From Candidatus Fermentibacteraceae bacterium (lineage in GTDB: Bacteria; Fermentibacterota; Fermentibacteria; Fermentibacterales; JCC-6), in contig JADGDO010000002.1 of assembly GCA_016744855.1 (NCBI GenBank), positions 1 through 64,000 of the forward strand: a stretch of DNA of 64,000 bases, read 5' to 3'. This document shows positions 44,702-53,362 of the stretch, piece after piece; the stretch's first letter is position 1; each line of letters starts with the position of its first letter. Made by a program: the position numbers and the translations under genes. The notes beneath the pieces are model-generated. The model was not told the DNA's origin. It worked only from the letters and a program-made list of their open reading frames with translations, and did not search any database.

Positions 44702-47074
44702 TTATCCGCATTCTGAATATCCGCATTCGAGAGCACATGAAACACAGCCGGACTCATATTTTAATGGACCTCCACAGAAAGGACATGCCCCGGCAAGGTT
44801 GTTCACTGAGGCTTCTGAACCTGAGTTCTCCTTCACAATTACGGTCACATCCGGTTCATCATCGAGCATATCTTCGGAGTCAGCACCCTCTCCGCTTTTC
44901 ATATGCCATGAAAGAGCCTTGCCCATGGCATCGGCACAGGAGAGAATTCGAGTACCATTCTGCCAAGCAAGTCGATGACAGCTAATACCCTTCAACTCAC
45001 TAACTATTTCTGATGGGTGAACATGGCTTCGCAAAGCAAGAGACACCATTCTGCTGATTGCTTCACTCTGGCTTGCAGCGCATCCTCCCGCTTTACCCAT
45101 CTGACTGAATATTTCTACAGGGCCATGCTCATCTTCATTGATGGTTACATAAAGATTTCCACAGCCGGTTCGTACTCTTCTTGTAACTCCCCGTGTAAGC
45201 TCCGGCCGGGGACGTGGACCAACAAGAACAGCATCTTCCTTTTCCTCATGTTCTTCAGGTTTTTCCGTGTTCAGATTCAGTACCTGTTTGTCTCGACTAC
45301 CATCTCTGTATACCGTTACTCCTTTGCAGCCCAACTGCCTTGCAAGGCGAAAAACCTGTGCCACATCCTCGCGCGTGGCATCAGATGGGAGGTTAACAGT
45401 TTTTGAAACAGCATTATCGGTGTACTTCTGAAAAGCAGCCTGCATTCTGACATGATAGGAAGGACTGATATCATGCGAAGTGACAAACACTTCACGTACA
45501 TCTTCGGGGACTTCCTCTACATTCTTGCAACTTCCCTTTTGTGCAACTTTAGAAATGAGTTCGGTTGTGTGAAAGTGCCGTTCCATGGCAACCCTTGCAA
45601 ACTCGGGAACAACTTCATGAAGTTCGTCACCCTCGTCTAGAAGATTTTTCCTGGTGTATGCAAGTGCAAAAACAGGTTCTATTCCACTGGAGCAACCTGC
45701 AAGAATGCTTATTGATCCAGTAGGAGCAATGGTTGTAACTGTAGCATTCCTCATTGCGGGAAGGTTTCTTGTATCAAACAAACTGCCCTTGAAGTTGGGG
45801 AATGCACCTCTCTCACGTGCCAGATCAGAACTTGCCTGTCTCCCCTTGTCAGCAATAAAACTCATAACATCCTCAGCAAGAACAAGTGCTTTCTCACTGT
45901 TGTACGGGATAGATAATCGGAAGAGCAGGTCGGCAAATCCCATGAGTCCAAGACCAATTTTCCTGTTACCTCTTACCATTTCAGCAATTTCAGGAAGTGG
46001 ATACTTATTGACCTCAATTACATCATCCAGGAATCTGACCGCATTTCGTACAGTTCTTTCAAGACGATTCCAGGCTACCTCGGGCAGGCCGTTGGCTCCC
46101 CGGCGAATCATAAGAGAGAGATTTATAGAACCAAGGTTGCATGCCTCAAATGGCAGTAGTGGTTGTTCTCCGCATGGATTTGTTGCTTCGATTTCACCTA
46201 TATGGGGAGTAGGATTTGCTTCATTCATCTTATCAATGAATATCAAACCGGGTTCTCCGCTGGCCCACGCACAATCTACAATTTTTGAAAAGATAGCTTT
46301 TGCGCTGAGTCTTTCAACAGTTTCACCGGAGCGTGGGTTAACCAGAGAGAATTCCTCACCCCTGTCTACTGCGTTCATAAATGAATCAGTTGCTCCAATG
46401 GAAAGATTGAAATTATTAAGAAGTCCCATGTCTTGTTTAACTGTTATGAACTGCTCAATATCGGGATGGTCAACACGTAGAACAGCCATATTGGCTCCAC
46501 GTCTGACTCCCCCCTGTTTTACAGTTTCCGTAGCGTGATCGAATACGGTCATGAATGAAATGGGTCCACTGGAAATGCCCTTGGTAGAATGAACATAGTC
46601 ATTGGCCGGGCGTATTTTTGAGAAAGAAAAACCGGTTCCTCCACCACTCTTGTGAATAAGAGCAGTATTCTTAACCGCAGTGAAAATGCTGTCCATGCTG
46701 TCTTCTACAGGAAGCACAAAACAAGCAGACAGCTGCCCCAATTCTTTTCCCGCATTCATTAGAGTCGGAGAGTTGGGTAAAAATTCCTTCCGAGCCATCA
46801 TGTTATAGAATACAGTTGCCCACTGGCCAGTATCCCCATCCCAGTCAAGTTCAGCATTAGCCACACAGGAAGCAACCCTCCACAACATCTCAGAAGGTGT
46901 TTCAAGTATATCACCATCACTGCTTCTGGTCAGATAACGCTTTTTTAGAACCATTTCCGCATTTGGAGTAAATGATGGAGTAACAAGATTTTCTACAAGA
47001 GGCTGCTCCCGTTCCTCTTTTTTCTCTTCTGTATTAAAAAATTCTTCAAACAGACCTGTTTTTTTTACTGACAC
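44702..47074 (-). CDS. nrdJ: Adenosylcobalamin-dependent ribonucleotide reductase (class II)
   Basis: Makes deoxyribonucleotides without oxygen dependence, using vitamin B12. About 790 residues. Marks: PNSPTLMNAGKELGQLSACF, the loop CGEQPLLPFEACNLGSINLS, RKIGLGLMGFADLLF, TIAPTGSISILAGCSSGIEP, and a C-terminal zinc ribbon (CPFCGGPLKYESGCVSC). I choose GTG 47074, about 8 bases after a G-rich ribosome binding site; ATG 47167 would add 31 residues unlike the family and take in DNA that looks regulatory. I see no cobalamin riboswitch upstream. Confidence 0.92.
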   Translation of the reverse strand: MSVKKTGLFEEFFNTEEKKEEREQPLVENLVTPSFTPNAEMVLKKRYLTRSSDGDILETPSEMLWRVASCVANAELDWDGDTGQWATVFYNMMARKEFLPNSPTLMNAGKELGQLSACFVLPVEDSMDSIFTAVKNTALIHKSGGGTGFSFSKIRPANDYVHSTKGISSGPISFMTVFDHATETVKQGGVRRGANMAVLRVDHPDIEQFITVKQDMGLLNNFNLSIGATDSFMNAVDRGEEFSLVNPRSGETVERLSAKAIFSKIVDCAWASGEPGLIFIDKMNEANPTPHIGEIEATNPCGEQPLLPFEACNLGSINLSLMIRRGANGLPEVAWNRLERTVRNAVRFLDDVIEVNKYPLPEIAEMVRGNRKIGLGLMGFADLLFRLSIPYNSEKALVLAEDVMSFIADKGRQASSDLARERGAFPNFKGSLFDTRNLPAMRNATVTTIAPTGSISILAGCSSGIEPVFALAYTRKNLLDEGDELHEVVPEFARVAMERHFHTTELISKVAQKGSCKNVEEVPEDVREVFVTSHDISPSYHVRMQAAFQKYTDNAVSKTVNLPSDATREDVAQVFRLARQLGCKGVTVYRDGSRDKQVLNLNTEKPEEHEEKEDAVLVGPRPRPELTRGVTRRVRTGCGNLYVTINEDEHGPVEIFSQMGKAGGCAASQSEAISRMVSLALRSHVHPSEIVSELKGISCHRLAWQNGTRILSCADAMGKALSWHMKSGEGADSEDMLDDEPDVTVIVKENSGSEASVNNLAGACPFCGGPLKYESGCVSCALECGYSECG

Positions 47075-47224
47075 AAAATCCCCCCTCAATAGTGTATTTC
47101 GGGTAAAATTATCAATATTTAGTGCTAGAGGCAAGTCCTCAATACCACAGGTTGTGGATATGCCCATTCTACAGACACATAGCTTTTAGGGAAAATCAAT
47201 CGATTCCCCCTGTGTCCTTCTTCA

Positions 47225-47244
47225 TGCCCTTGCCGTAAGGGGCA
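47225..47244. promoter_or_regulatory. Hairpin in the nrdJ/sigma-factor divergent intergenic region
   Basis: TGCCCTT and AAGGGGCA form a stem with one bulged base and a GCCGT loop. A second imperfect inverted repeat lies at 47189-47208 (GGGAA...TTCCC). Either could be an operator or leader structure; the role is not clear. Confidence 0.3.
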
Positions 47245-47276
47245 CCTTTTGCTAATGTTCCACATATGGAGGATTA

Positions 47277-47840
47277 ATGAATACAAAGTCTGAAAATCGT
47301 CTTGAGTTCGAAACTGAGATAATGAGCAACCTCGACAGCATGTACCGGTATGCTTACCATCTTTCCCGAAACAGGGAGGATGCCAGTGATCTGGTCCAGG
47401 AAACATGCGCGAGATCTTTAAAAGCTGCAGATAAGTTCAAACGGGGAACTAATGCCCGTGCATGGTTGTTTGCAATAATGAGAAACACATTTTTCAATCA
47501 GTATAGAGCAAAGAGTAAAGGTGAGATTCCAAGCGACTGGACAGATGAGGTCGAGTCGGGTGACCAGAGATTTACAGGTAGTATATGGCCGCAACCATTT
47601 GAGGTTTTTCTTCGTGATATGATGCGTGAAGATATTGACAAAGCGATGGATAACCTGAGTAATGATTTTCGAACGGTTGTTGCACTTTGCGATGTTGAGG
47701 GGTTTTCGTATGCAGAAGCAGCAAAATTGCTGGATATTCCAGTGGGAACTGTGCGATCCAGACTGCACAGAGCCAGAGCATCACTACAGAAGATGCTTTC
47801 TCACTGGTTCAATGAAGGGTTAGGGGTAGATGAATCCTGA
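47277..47840 (+). CDS. ECF-type sigma factor (RpoE-like), first gene of an eleven-gene operon
   Basis: A 187-residue sigma factor. Region 2 is EFETEIMSNLDSMYRYAYHL then DASDLVQETCARSLKAADKF; region 4 is GFSYAEAAKLLDIPVGTVRS followed by RLHRARASLQ. The N-terminus and size match the RpoE group. The ATG follows GGAGG by 5 bases. The downstream anti-sigma gene overlaps by 11 bases, giving the usual sigma/anti-sigma pair. Autoregulation is likely by analogy, but I could not pick out a specific ECF promoter. Confidence 0.92.
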   Translation: MNTKSENRLEFETEIMSNLDSMYRYAYHLSRNREDASDLVQETCARSLKAADKFKRGTNARAWLFAIMRNTFFNQYRAKSKGEIPSDWTDEVESGDQRFTGSIWPQPFEVFLRDMMREDIDKAMDNLSNDFRTVVALCDVEGFSYAEAAKLLDIPVGTVRSRLHRARASLQKMLSHWFNEGLGVDES

Positions 47841-48057
47841 ATGTCTTTTTGTTTTGGATCATTACAATGATTACATTTCCGGAGAGCTGACACCGGAGAA
47901 AGCAAATCGTGTGGAAGCACACATCAAGATCTGTCCAAACTGTGAAGTTTTTCTTGGTAAGGCTTTCAAAATACACGGTAGAACACTTGGGCTTCTTCGT
48001 GTTCCAGCTCCTGAAACTCTCAGAACCTCCATATCAAGTCTGTTCGACAAGGTTTGA
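47830..48057 (+). CDS. Zinc-finger anti-sigma factor (zf-HC2 type)
   Basis: A 75-residue protein with the anti-sigma zinc site HIKICPNC (HxxxCxxC) inside a helical domain (about 12-45). It has no membrane segment, so it would be a soluble anti-sigma factor, possibly redox-sensitive through its CxxC as in ZAS proteins such as RsrA (inference). It overlaps the sigma gene by 11 bases and the next gene by 4. Confidence 0.85.
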   Translation: MNPECLFVLDHYNDYISGELTPEKANRVEAHIKICPNCEVFLGKAFKIHGRTLGLLRVPAPETLRTSISSLFDKV

Positions 48058-48386
48058 GACTAAGATCTGGAATTTTTGTAACAGCTGGAGCTCTGATGAT
48101 GCTCGCACCTGCTCTTCTGTTCCGGTCACCGGCTAACACAATCAAATCGGGAAACGAGTTATCGACTCTTTCCTGGCTGCTCGCAGAAAACAAGGGAGAG
48201 GGCAGCTGGAAGCTGTATCCTTTCACTATTACTATTGAAATAGGAGAATTCGTAACATTCGCCAGTATCGAAAACTGCGGAACAACCACTCCCCCAGATT
48301 CAAGACTGCCTGAACAGATTCCATTCCCACTTGATTACACACAATCAGACCAATCGGTGTCCATTATTTTCAGTGAGGTCCCCTAA
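48054..48386 (+). CDS. Unknown small exported or membrane-anchored protein
   Basis: A 110-residue protein starting at TTG 48054, overlapping the anti-sigma stop (TTGA). The N-terminus has two basic residues and a hydrophobic stretch (GIFVTAGALMMLAPALLF), a signal peptide or anchor; the rest is beta-rich. No known family. Its position right after the anti-sigma factor suggests an envelope component of the sigma control, but this is inference. The unusual start and lack of a strong ribosome binding site imply coupled translation. Confidence 0.55.
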   Translation: MRLRSGIFVTAGALMMLAPALLFRSPANTIKSGNELSTLSWLLAENKGEGSWKLYPFTITIEIGEFVTFASIENCGTTTPPDSRLPEQIPFPLDYTQSDQSVSIIFSEVP

Positions 48387-48388
48387 AA

Positions 48389-48880
48389 ATGCTCAATAAA
48401 TTCAATCTTGTTTTACTTCTTTTGTTAGCAATCCTATCCGGTTGTCAGGAACAAGTTGATACCGTACTCCCCCCTGTTGAGATAGCTCCCCTTCTTTCCA
48501 TTCCAGGAACAATTCTTCTACCTGACACAACCGGTTTTGTAGAGATGGCAGAAGAGGAACATGATGCCGTTCTTCTCTACTGCTGGTTACCCTTCGGTGA
48601 ATACCCGGAAAGTGAAAATGATCTCATTTTTTTAACCACATTGCATGAAAGAGGAATAACGGCTGTTCCAGTTCAATTTGATGCTATTGTGCGCAATGCA
48701 TCTCAGACTCAGCTGAACAATCTCGGAATATCAATCAGCGTAGCACTGGGAGACGATGCTCTAAAAAACTTTCTCGTCGAAGACAATCTTCCCGCAGCTG
48801 CCCTCGCAATGGCTGACGGTACTGTTGTCAGAGCTTATGGATTCGGTTGTGTTGAAAGGGTACTGCGAGGCAACCAGTGA
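48389..48880 (+). CDS. Lipoprotein with possible thioredoxin-like fold
   Basis: A 163-residue protein whose signal peptide ends at a lipobox (LSGC, then QEQVD). The mature part has the alternation AVLLYCWLPFGEYPESENDL, LHERGITAVPVQFDA, and NLPAAALAMADGTVVRAYGF, which resembles thioredoxin-fold proteins without a CxxC. That resemblance is weak. It begins 2 bases after the previous gene and overlaps lpxH by 4 bases. Confidence 0.6.
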   Translation: MLNKFNLVLLLLLAILSGCQEQVDTVLPPVEIAPLLSIPGTILLPDTTGFVEMAEEEHDAVLLYCWLPFGEYPESENDLIFLTTLHERGITAVPVQFDAIVRNASQTQLNNLGISISVALGDDALKNFLVEDNLPAAALAMADGTVVRAYGFGCVERVLRGNQ

Positions 48881-49599
48881 ACCATTATTTCATTAGTGAC
48901 GTTCATCTTTACCCTATTGGGAAATTTCATCCGGGACGAGAACCGTTATGCAGATTTCTCCAAGAGCTTGCTGACAAGGAGCCGGGTAAATTCTGGATAC
49001 TGGGTGATCTTTTCGATTACTGGTATGAGTATAAGACGGTTATTCCTGCTGGATATTCACACATTCTTTCTCTTATTAAAGCACTCTCATCTAGGGGGTG
49101 GCAGGTCTTCTTTCTACCCGGAAATCATGACTGGTGGTGTGGAGAGAAACTGATGGCTGAGACAGGGATGAAAATTATTTATGATGATGTTCATACCGAA
49201 GTCATCGATGGTAGAAAAACTGTCATGTCTCACGGAGATGGATTGGGAAACGGAGATACCGGTTACAAAATGATGAGACCTGTTTTGCGATCATGGCCTG
49301 CAAAAATTCTTTTTTCAGCTCTTCATCCTACTGTAGCAACTGCTATGGCAAATTTGTTTTCCAGAACCAGCAAGAGAATACTGCGTAAGCAGGTGGATTT
49401 TATCCCTGATTACCTTACCAGTTGGGTACTGAGCCAAGCTGAATTAGATGATGTCGAGCTGGTTATTACCGGCCACACTCACTGCCCTGCAGTTTTGTAT
49501 CATGAAAGGGTAATTCATGTGTCACTTGGCGACTGGATTTCTCACTTCACATACTTGAGGGTAGGCGGAGGGGAGATAAATCTGCATGAATATAAATAA
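48877..49599 (+). CDS. lpxH: UDP-2,3-diacylglucosamine pyrophosphatase-like metallophosphatase
   Basis: LpxH cleaves UDP-2,3-diacylglucosamine to lipid X in lipid A synthesis. The 240-residue protein has the calcineurin-like metal motifs in order: SDVHL, GDLFDYW, GNHDWW, SHGDGLG and GHTHCP. The FDYW after GD and the HP-containing central region fit LpxH. It starts at GTG 48877, overlapping the lipoprotein stop as GTGA, and overlaps the next glycosyltransferase by 14 bases. Confidence 0.88.
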   Translation: MNHYFISDVHLYPIGKFHPGREPLCRFLQELADKEPGKFWILGDLFDYWYEYKTVIPAGYSHILSLIKALSSRGWQVFFLPGNHDWWCGEKLMAETGMKIIYDDVHTEVIDGRKTVMSHGDGLGNGDTGYKMMRPVLRSWPAKILFSALHPTVATAMANLFSRTSKRILRKQVDFIPDYLTSWVLSQAELDDVELVITGHTHCPAVLYHERVIHVSLGDWISHFTYLRVGGGEINLHEYK

Positions 49600-50518
49600 T
49601 GACGTGTTAATTACTGTTGTGATTCCTGCTTTTAATGAAGCTGAAAGTCTTCCTGAGCTCCTCAGGGAGATTAATGAGTCACTTGGGCAGAACAACTGGA
49701 ATGCAGTGGCTATTGACGATGGAAGCTGCGACAATACCTGGAACACCATAACAGCTCTTGCAAATCAATACCCTTTGAAAGGTTTGCGCTTCGGTTCAAA
49801 CCGTGGGAAAGCAGCGGCTTTAGCTGCAGGGTTTGATCATGCGAACGGGCAATTCATTGCTACCCTTGATGCAGATCTTCAGGATGATCCGGCAGAGCTT
49901 CTTCCAATGATAGAATTAATGAACAAAGACGGGTTGGATCTTGTAAGCGGGTGGAAAAAAGTACGGAACGATCCTGCCGGTAAACGGTTGCCATCGAAAG
50001 TCTTTAACAGAGTTGTAGGGCTGACTACCGGTATTCATCTGCATGATTTCAACTGTGGATTGAAGGTATACCGCAGCGCTGCTGCTAAAACCCTTGAACT
50101 CTATGGTGAAATGCACCGCTACACACCTGTTCTTGCCTTTAGAAACGGGTTCAAAGTTGGAGAAAAGCCTGTAAACCACCGATCAAGAAAACACGGGCAC
50201 AGCAAATACGGACTCGCCCGTTTTTTTAGAGGCTACACCGACCTGATTACAGTTCTCTTTCTAGGTCGCTATTCATACAGACCATTGCATTTCTTTGGTG
50301 GAATCGGCACTCTGCTTTCGCTGACCGGTTTTGCGATAAATGTCTATCTATCCATTCTCTGGATGAGTGGTGAATCTATAGGCAGAAGACCACTTCTTTT
50401 AATGGGTGTTTTTCTAATGCTTGCAGGCTTTCAGTTCATCTCGATGGGTCTACTGGGAGAAATGATCCTCAGGTTCAATCCTCGAAAACCCTACACAATA
50501 ACATCCCAAACAAAATGA
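49586..50518 (+). CDS. Family 2 glycosyltransferase of the polyprenyl-phosphate type
   Basis: A 310-residue enzyme. The catalytic GT-A domain has VVIPAFNEAESLPELL, AIDDGS, the DxD region TLDADLQDDP and the acceptor segment DFNCGLKVYRS. Two C-terminal membrane segments follow (about 233-260 and 272-300). This matches DPM1/ArnC/GtrB enzymes, which load a sugar onto a polyprenyl phosphate carrier at the inner membrane. The sugar is not known. Overlaps its neighbours by 14 and 4 bases. Confidence 0.9.
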   Translation: MNINNDVLITVVIPAFNEAESLPELLREINESLGQNNWNAVAIDDGSCDNTWNTITALANQYPLKGLRFGSNRGKAAALAAGFDHANGQFIATLDADLQDDPAELLPMIELMNKDGLDLVSGWKKVRNDPAGKRLPSKVFNRVVGLTTGIHLHDFNCGLKVYRSAAAKTLELYGEMHRYTPVLAFRNGFKVGEKPVNHRSRKHGHSKYGLARFFRGYTDLITVLFLGRYSYRPLHFFGGIGTLLSLTGFAINVYLSILWMSGESIGRRPLLLMGVFLMLAGFQFISMGLLGEMILRFNPRKPYTITSQTK

Positions 50519-51576
50519 AAATAGCTCTGATAAGTCCTCTTCCTCCCTTCAGAGGGGGAATTGCGCAGTTTGGCAAGATGCTCGTTTCCGCGTTGGAAAA
50601 ACAGAATTGCCTGGTTGAAGGTATCAACTATTCCCACCTTTATCCCAGTCTCATCTTTCCCGGTAAAACTCAATTTGAGAGTGGTTTCAATCGCTCAAAT
50701 GGGCTTATCCATGCATTCAACCCCTTTTCCTGGCACAAAGCAAAAAAAGCAATAGAAAACCGGAAACCTGATGTAATTATTTCCCAATGGTGGCATCCCT
50801 TCTTTGCACCATGCCTTACAGCAATAAACCCGGGTGGGATCAAGTCTGTTGCAATCTGCCACAACATCAAACCTCATGAGTCATTTCCCCTGGCAGATGC
50901 TTTCTCAAAACGATTCTTCAGCAAGCAGGACCTTCTAGCTGTCCATTCAGAACAGGCAGCAGAAGAAGCGGAACTCACAGGGAAGAAAACTGTGCAGCTG
51001 TTTCATCCAGTATACGATCAGTACTCAGCCACAGGGCTTTATAGAGAAAAAGCTAGAGCAAAACTCGGGTTGCAGTCCCACCATAAGGCACTCTTGTTTT
51101 TCGGACTGGTAAGAGACTACAAAGGATTCGACATTCTTATCGAAGCCTGTAACCTTCTCCCGGAGGAGTACAGGATAATTGCAGCGGGTGAGAACTACAC
51201 TGGTAGTGATTTTGAATCCCCGAGACTACTCTGGGAGAATTCCTTCATACCGGACTGTGATGTCGGAACATGGTTTAATGCTGCAGATATAGTTGTTCTA
51301 CCCTACAGAACCGCATCTCAGAGCGGAATTGCTCAAATTGCCCTTGCATTTAATAAACCAATGGTTGTTACAAATCGTGGTGGTCTTGCAGAAACAGTAA
51401 TCCCAGGGAAAACTGGAGCAGTTGCAGAAAATGCAACTCCGGAAGACATTGCAAAAGCGATATTGGAGTGTTCCAGTCTATTGGACAACAAACTTACTGA
51501 TGAAAGAATCGAAGCGAAAGCTTCTGAATTTTCATGGACAGCATATGCAGACAAACTTCTTGGAGCTATACAATGA
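50515..51576 (+). CDS. Family 4-like glycosyltransferase (GT-B)
   Basis: A 353-residue enzyme of the GT-B fold. The N-terminal ISPLPPFRGGIAQFGKML matches the acceptor-binding loop of family 4 glycosyltransferases. The C-terminal half holds LFFGLVRDYKGFDILIEA and the nucleotide-sugar region VVLPYRTASQSGIAQIALAF with GGLAETVIPGKTG. No membrane segment. ATGA overlaps at both ends couple it to the GT2 gene and the epimerase. Confidence 0.9.
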   Translation: MKIALISPLPPFRGGIAQFGKMLVSALEKQNCLVEGINYSHLYPSLIFPGKTQFESGFNRSNGLIHAFNPFSWHKAKKAIENRKPDVIISQWWHPFFAPCLTAINPGGIKSVAICHNIKPHESFPLADAFSKRFFSKQDLLAVHSEQAAEEAELTGKKTVQLFHPVYDQYSATGLYREKARAKLGLQSHHKALLFFGLVRDYKGFDILIEACNLLPEEYRIIAAGENYTGSDFESPRLLWENSFIPDCDVGTWFNAADIVVLPYRTASQSGIAQIALAFNKPMVVTNRGGLAETVIPGKTGAVAENATPEDIAKAILECSSLLDNKLTDERIEAKASEFSWTAYADKLLGAIQ

Positions 51577-52451
51577 AAGTATTTCTGACCGGTGCAACCG
51601 GTTTTATCGGCAGCTACATAACCAAGGCGATAGAAGAAGCAGGTCACACAGTTACCAAACACAGTTTTTCAAGCCATGGTCATTTTTCAAAGCTTCCGCC
51701 AGACATGGATATTGCAGTTAATGCTGCAGGGAGACTCGGTGGACAGGGTGCCACAACTGAAGAGTTACAAGAAGCAAATGTCCATCTCCCTCTTGTTTTA
51801 TGCAAAGAGTGCCGTGAAAAGGATATACCTTTGATTCACCTTAGCACGCCCGGAGTAACGGGTCTTGCGGCAAATGCAAAAGAAAGTGACCCGTATGACC
51901 CTATGGGTGAATATGAGGCAACGAAAGTGGAAGCAGAACAGAAGTTGCTTAAAAATTGTCCAGACATCACTATTCTAAGACCTGACTTTGTTTTTGGCCC
52001 CGGAGACATGCACAAATTTCCTCTTTTCAAACAGATTCACAAGGGGTGGATGCCTCTTGTTGGGTCGGGGTCTGCAAAAACAAGACCAACCGATGTCAGG
52101 GATGTTGCCGACGCAGTCCTTAAGAGCTTTCCAGGTCAGCCTCTGTCGAAAGGAATCTATAACATCGGAGGACCACAAGTTCTCTCAATTAAAGAGCTTG
52201 CATTAGTCATTTCGGTTGCAATGGGGAAATCAGTACAATTCTTTCCCATACCTCGTTTCATCTTCAAACTTGCTCTTATGTTTGGGCCATTCTGCCCCAA
52301 AGCACTTTCTAAAAGTAGATACAATCTTTTTGGAATGGATAGATTTTCTAATACAGACAAGTCATTTAAAAAGGGTTACAAACCAACACGTCCTTTCTCT
52401 CTGACAGCAATTGAAACCGTGATATGGTACAAAGATCAGGGGCTGATTTGA
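51573..52451 (+). CDS. NAD-dependent epimerase/dehydratase-like protein (extended SDR)
   Basis: A 292-residue Rossmann protein with LTGATGFIGSYI at residues 5-16, HLSTPGV with GEYEATKVEAE giving the Y-x-x-x-K pair, and RPDFVFGPGDMHKFPLF. It may modify a nucleotide sugar or a lipid-linked sugar. The start is ATG 51573, overlapping the preceding stop, with GGAG upstream; the longer in-frame ATG at 51534 lies inside the previous gene. Confidence 0.86.
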   Translation: MKVFLTGATGFIGSYITKAIEEAGHTVTKHSFSSHGHFSKLPPDMDIAVNAAGRLGGQGATTEELQEANVHLPLVLCKECREKDIPLIHLSTPGVTGLAANAKESDPYDPMGEYEATKVEAEQKLLKNCPDITILRPDFVFGPGDMHKFPLFKQIHKGWMPLVGSGSAKTRPTDVRDVADAVLKSFPGQPLSKGIYNIGGPQVLSIKELALVISVAMGKSVQFFPIPRFIFKLALMFGPFCPKALSKSRYNLFGMDRFSNTDKSFKKGYKPTRPFSLTAIETVIWYKDQGLI

Positions 52452-53362
52452 ACGTAAAAAAACTCGCTTTCTTATCGAAAGTATGCCTGTTTGCTCTTGC
52501 AGGAGTGGCTCTGTTCTTTGTGTGGAAAAACGGCAGTAGTTGGCTGGAAGAAGTGAGTAAGTACACTTGGCATCTGAATGCAGGTCAACTAATACTCTCT
52601 GCAATTCTACTGATTCTTTCTCTTAGCCTGACTCCCTCTGGCTGGGTGATAATATGCAGATCTATGGGTTCTAAAGTTCCAGCTAAGGAATTGTTCGCTG
52701 CATGGTACAGCAGCCAGTTAGGCAGATATATCCCGGGTAAAATCTGGCTCTTTGCCGGTAGAGCAGGATTCCTAAAAGCCCGAGGAATGAAACTGGGAAA
52801 GGCAGGAGCAACAACGGCATACGAGCTTTTCTTTACAGTAGCCTCAGTGGGTCTGATAGTAATAGTGCTTGCAATTGTCAGCCCTGACGTTTTCCTGCAT
52901 TCTGGTGGAAGAGCTGCCGCTTTCGCAGCTGCCGCTGCAATACTGCTTCTTCCGCTTCTTCATCCTGTTCAGAGTTATCTATGCAGGAAAAAGGGCATTG
53001 ATCACGCAAAACTTCCATCACCCAAAACAGCAGCAGTTATTGTTGCTATATATTCCATCCTCTGGCTACTTCGAGGGTTATCGCTTTTTCTTCTTCTCAA
53101 GGGTGCAGGTCTGACTGAGTTGAGTTTTGCGAGTTCCCTTGCCGCTGCCCCTGTTTCGTGGCTGGCTGGATATATTGTGTTCTTTGTTCCGGGCGGTATA
53201 GGTGTACGGGAAGCCACTGCCGCCGCAATAGCAGCTCCGGGGCTGATTGCTCCTGCCGCTATTGTAATTGCAGGTCAGAGAATTTTCATGGCAGTTGTAG
53301 AAGTATTGCTTGCTCTACTGAATACCGGAAAAATAAAATTAGATCATAAGCAGGAGGAATAG
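52448..53362 (+). CDS. Flippase-like membrane protein (LPG synthase TM family), paralogue
   Basis: A 304-residue membrane protein with about seven or eight hydrophobic segments. It shares LGRYIPGKIWLFAGR and FVPGGIGVRE with the protein at 4249-5238 and with the N-terminal half of 55646-57754, so it belongs to the same flippase-like family. The likely start is TTG 52448, overlapping the epimerase stop as TTGA, after an AGGGGC site; ATG 52424 is a less likely alternative. The next gene starts directly after its stop. Confidence 0.8.
   Translation: MNVKKLAFLSKVCLFALAGVALFFVWKNGSSWLEEVSKYTWHLNAGQLILSAILLILSLSLTPSGWVIICRSMGSKVPAKELFAAWYSSQLGRYIPGKIWLFAGRAGFLKARGMKLGKAGATTAYELFFTVASVGLIVIVLAIVSPDVFLHSGGRAAAFAAAAAILLLPLLHPVQSYLCRKKGIDHAKLPSPKTAAVIVAIYSILWLLRGLSLFLLLKGAGLTELSFASSLAAAPVSWLAGYIVFFVPGGIGVREATAAAIAAPGLIAPAAIVIAGQRIFMAVVEVLLALLNTGKIKLDHKQEE

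Noticed and set aside
45654-46538. A 294-codon open frame on the plus strand
   Set aside because: It lies wholly antisense to the conserved core of nrdJ, has no ribosome binding site and shows no recognisable domain.
47075-47276. Cobalamin riboswitch upstream of the B12-dependent nrdJ
   Set aside because: I searched the minus-strand leader for the B12-box core (GCCACTG) and did not find it.
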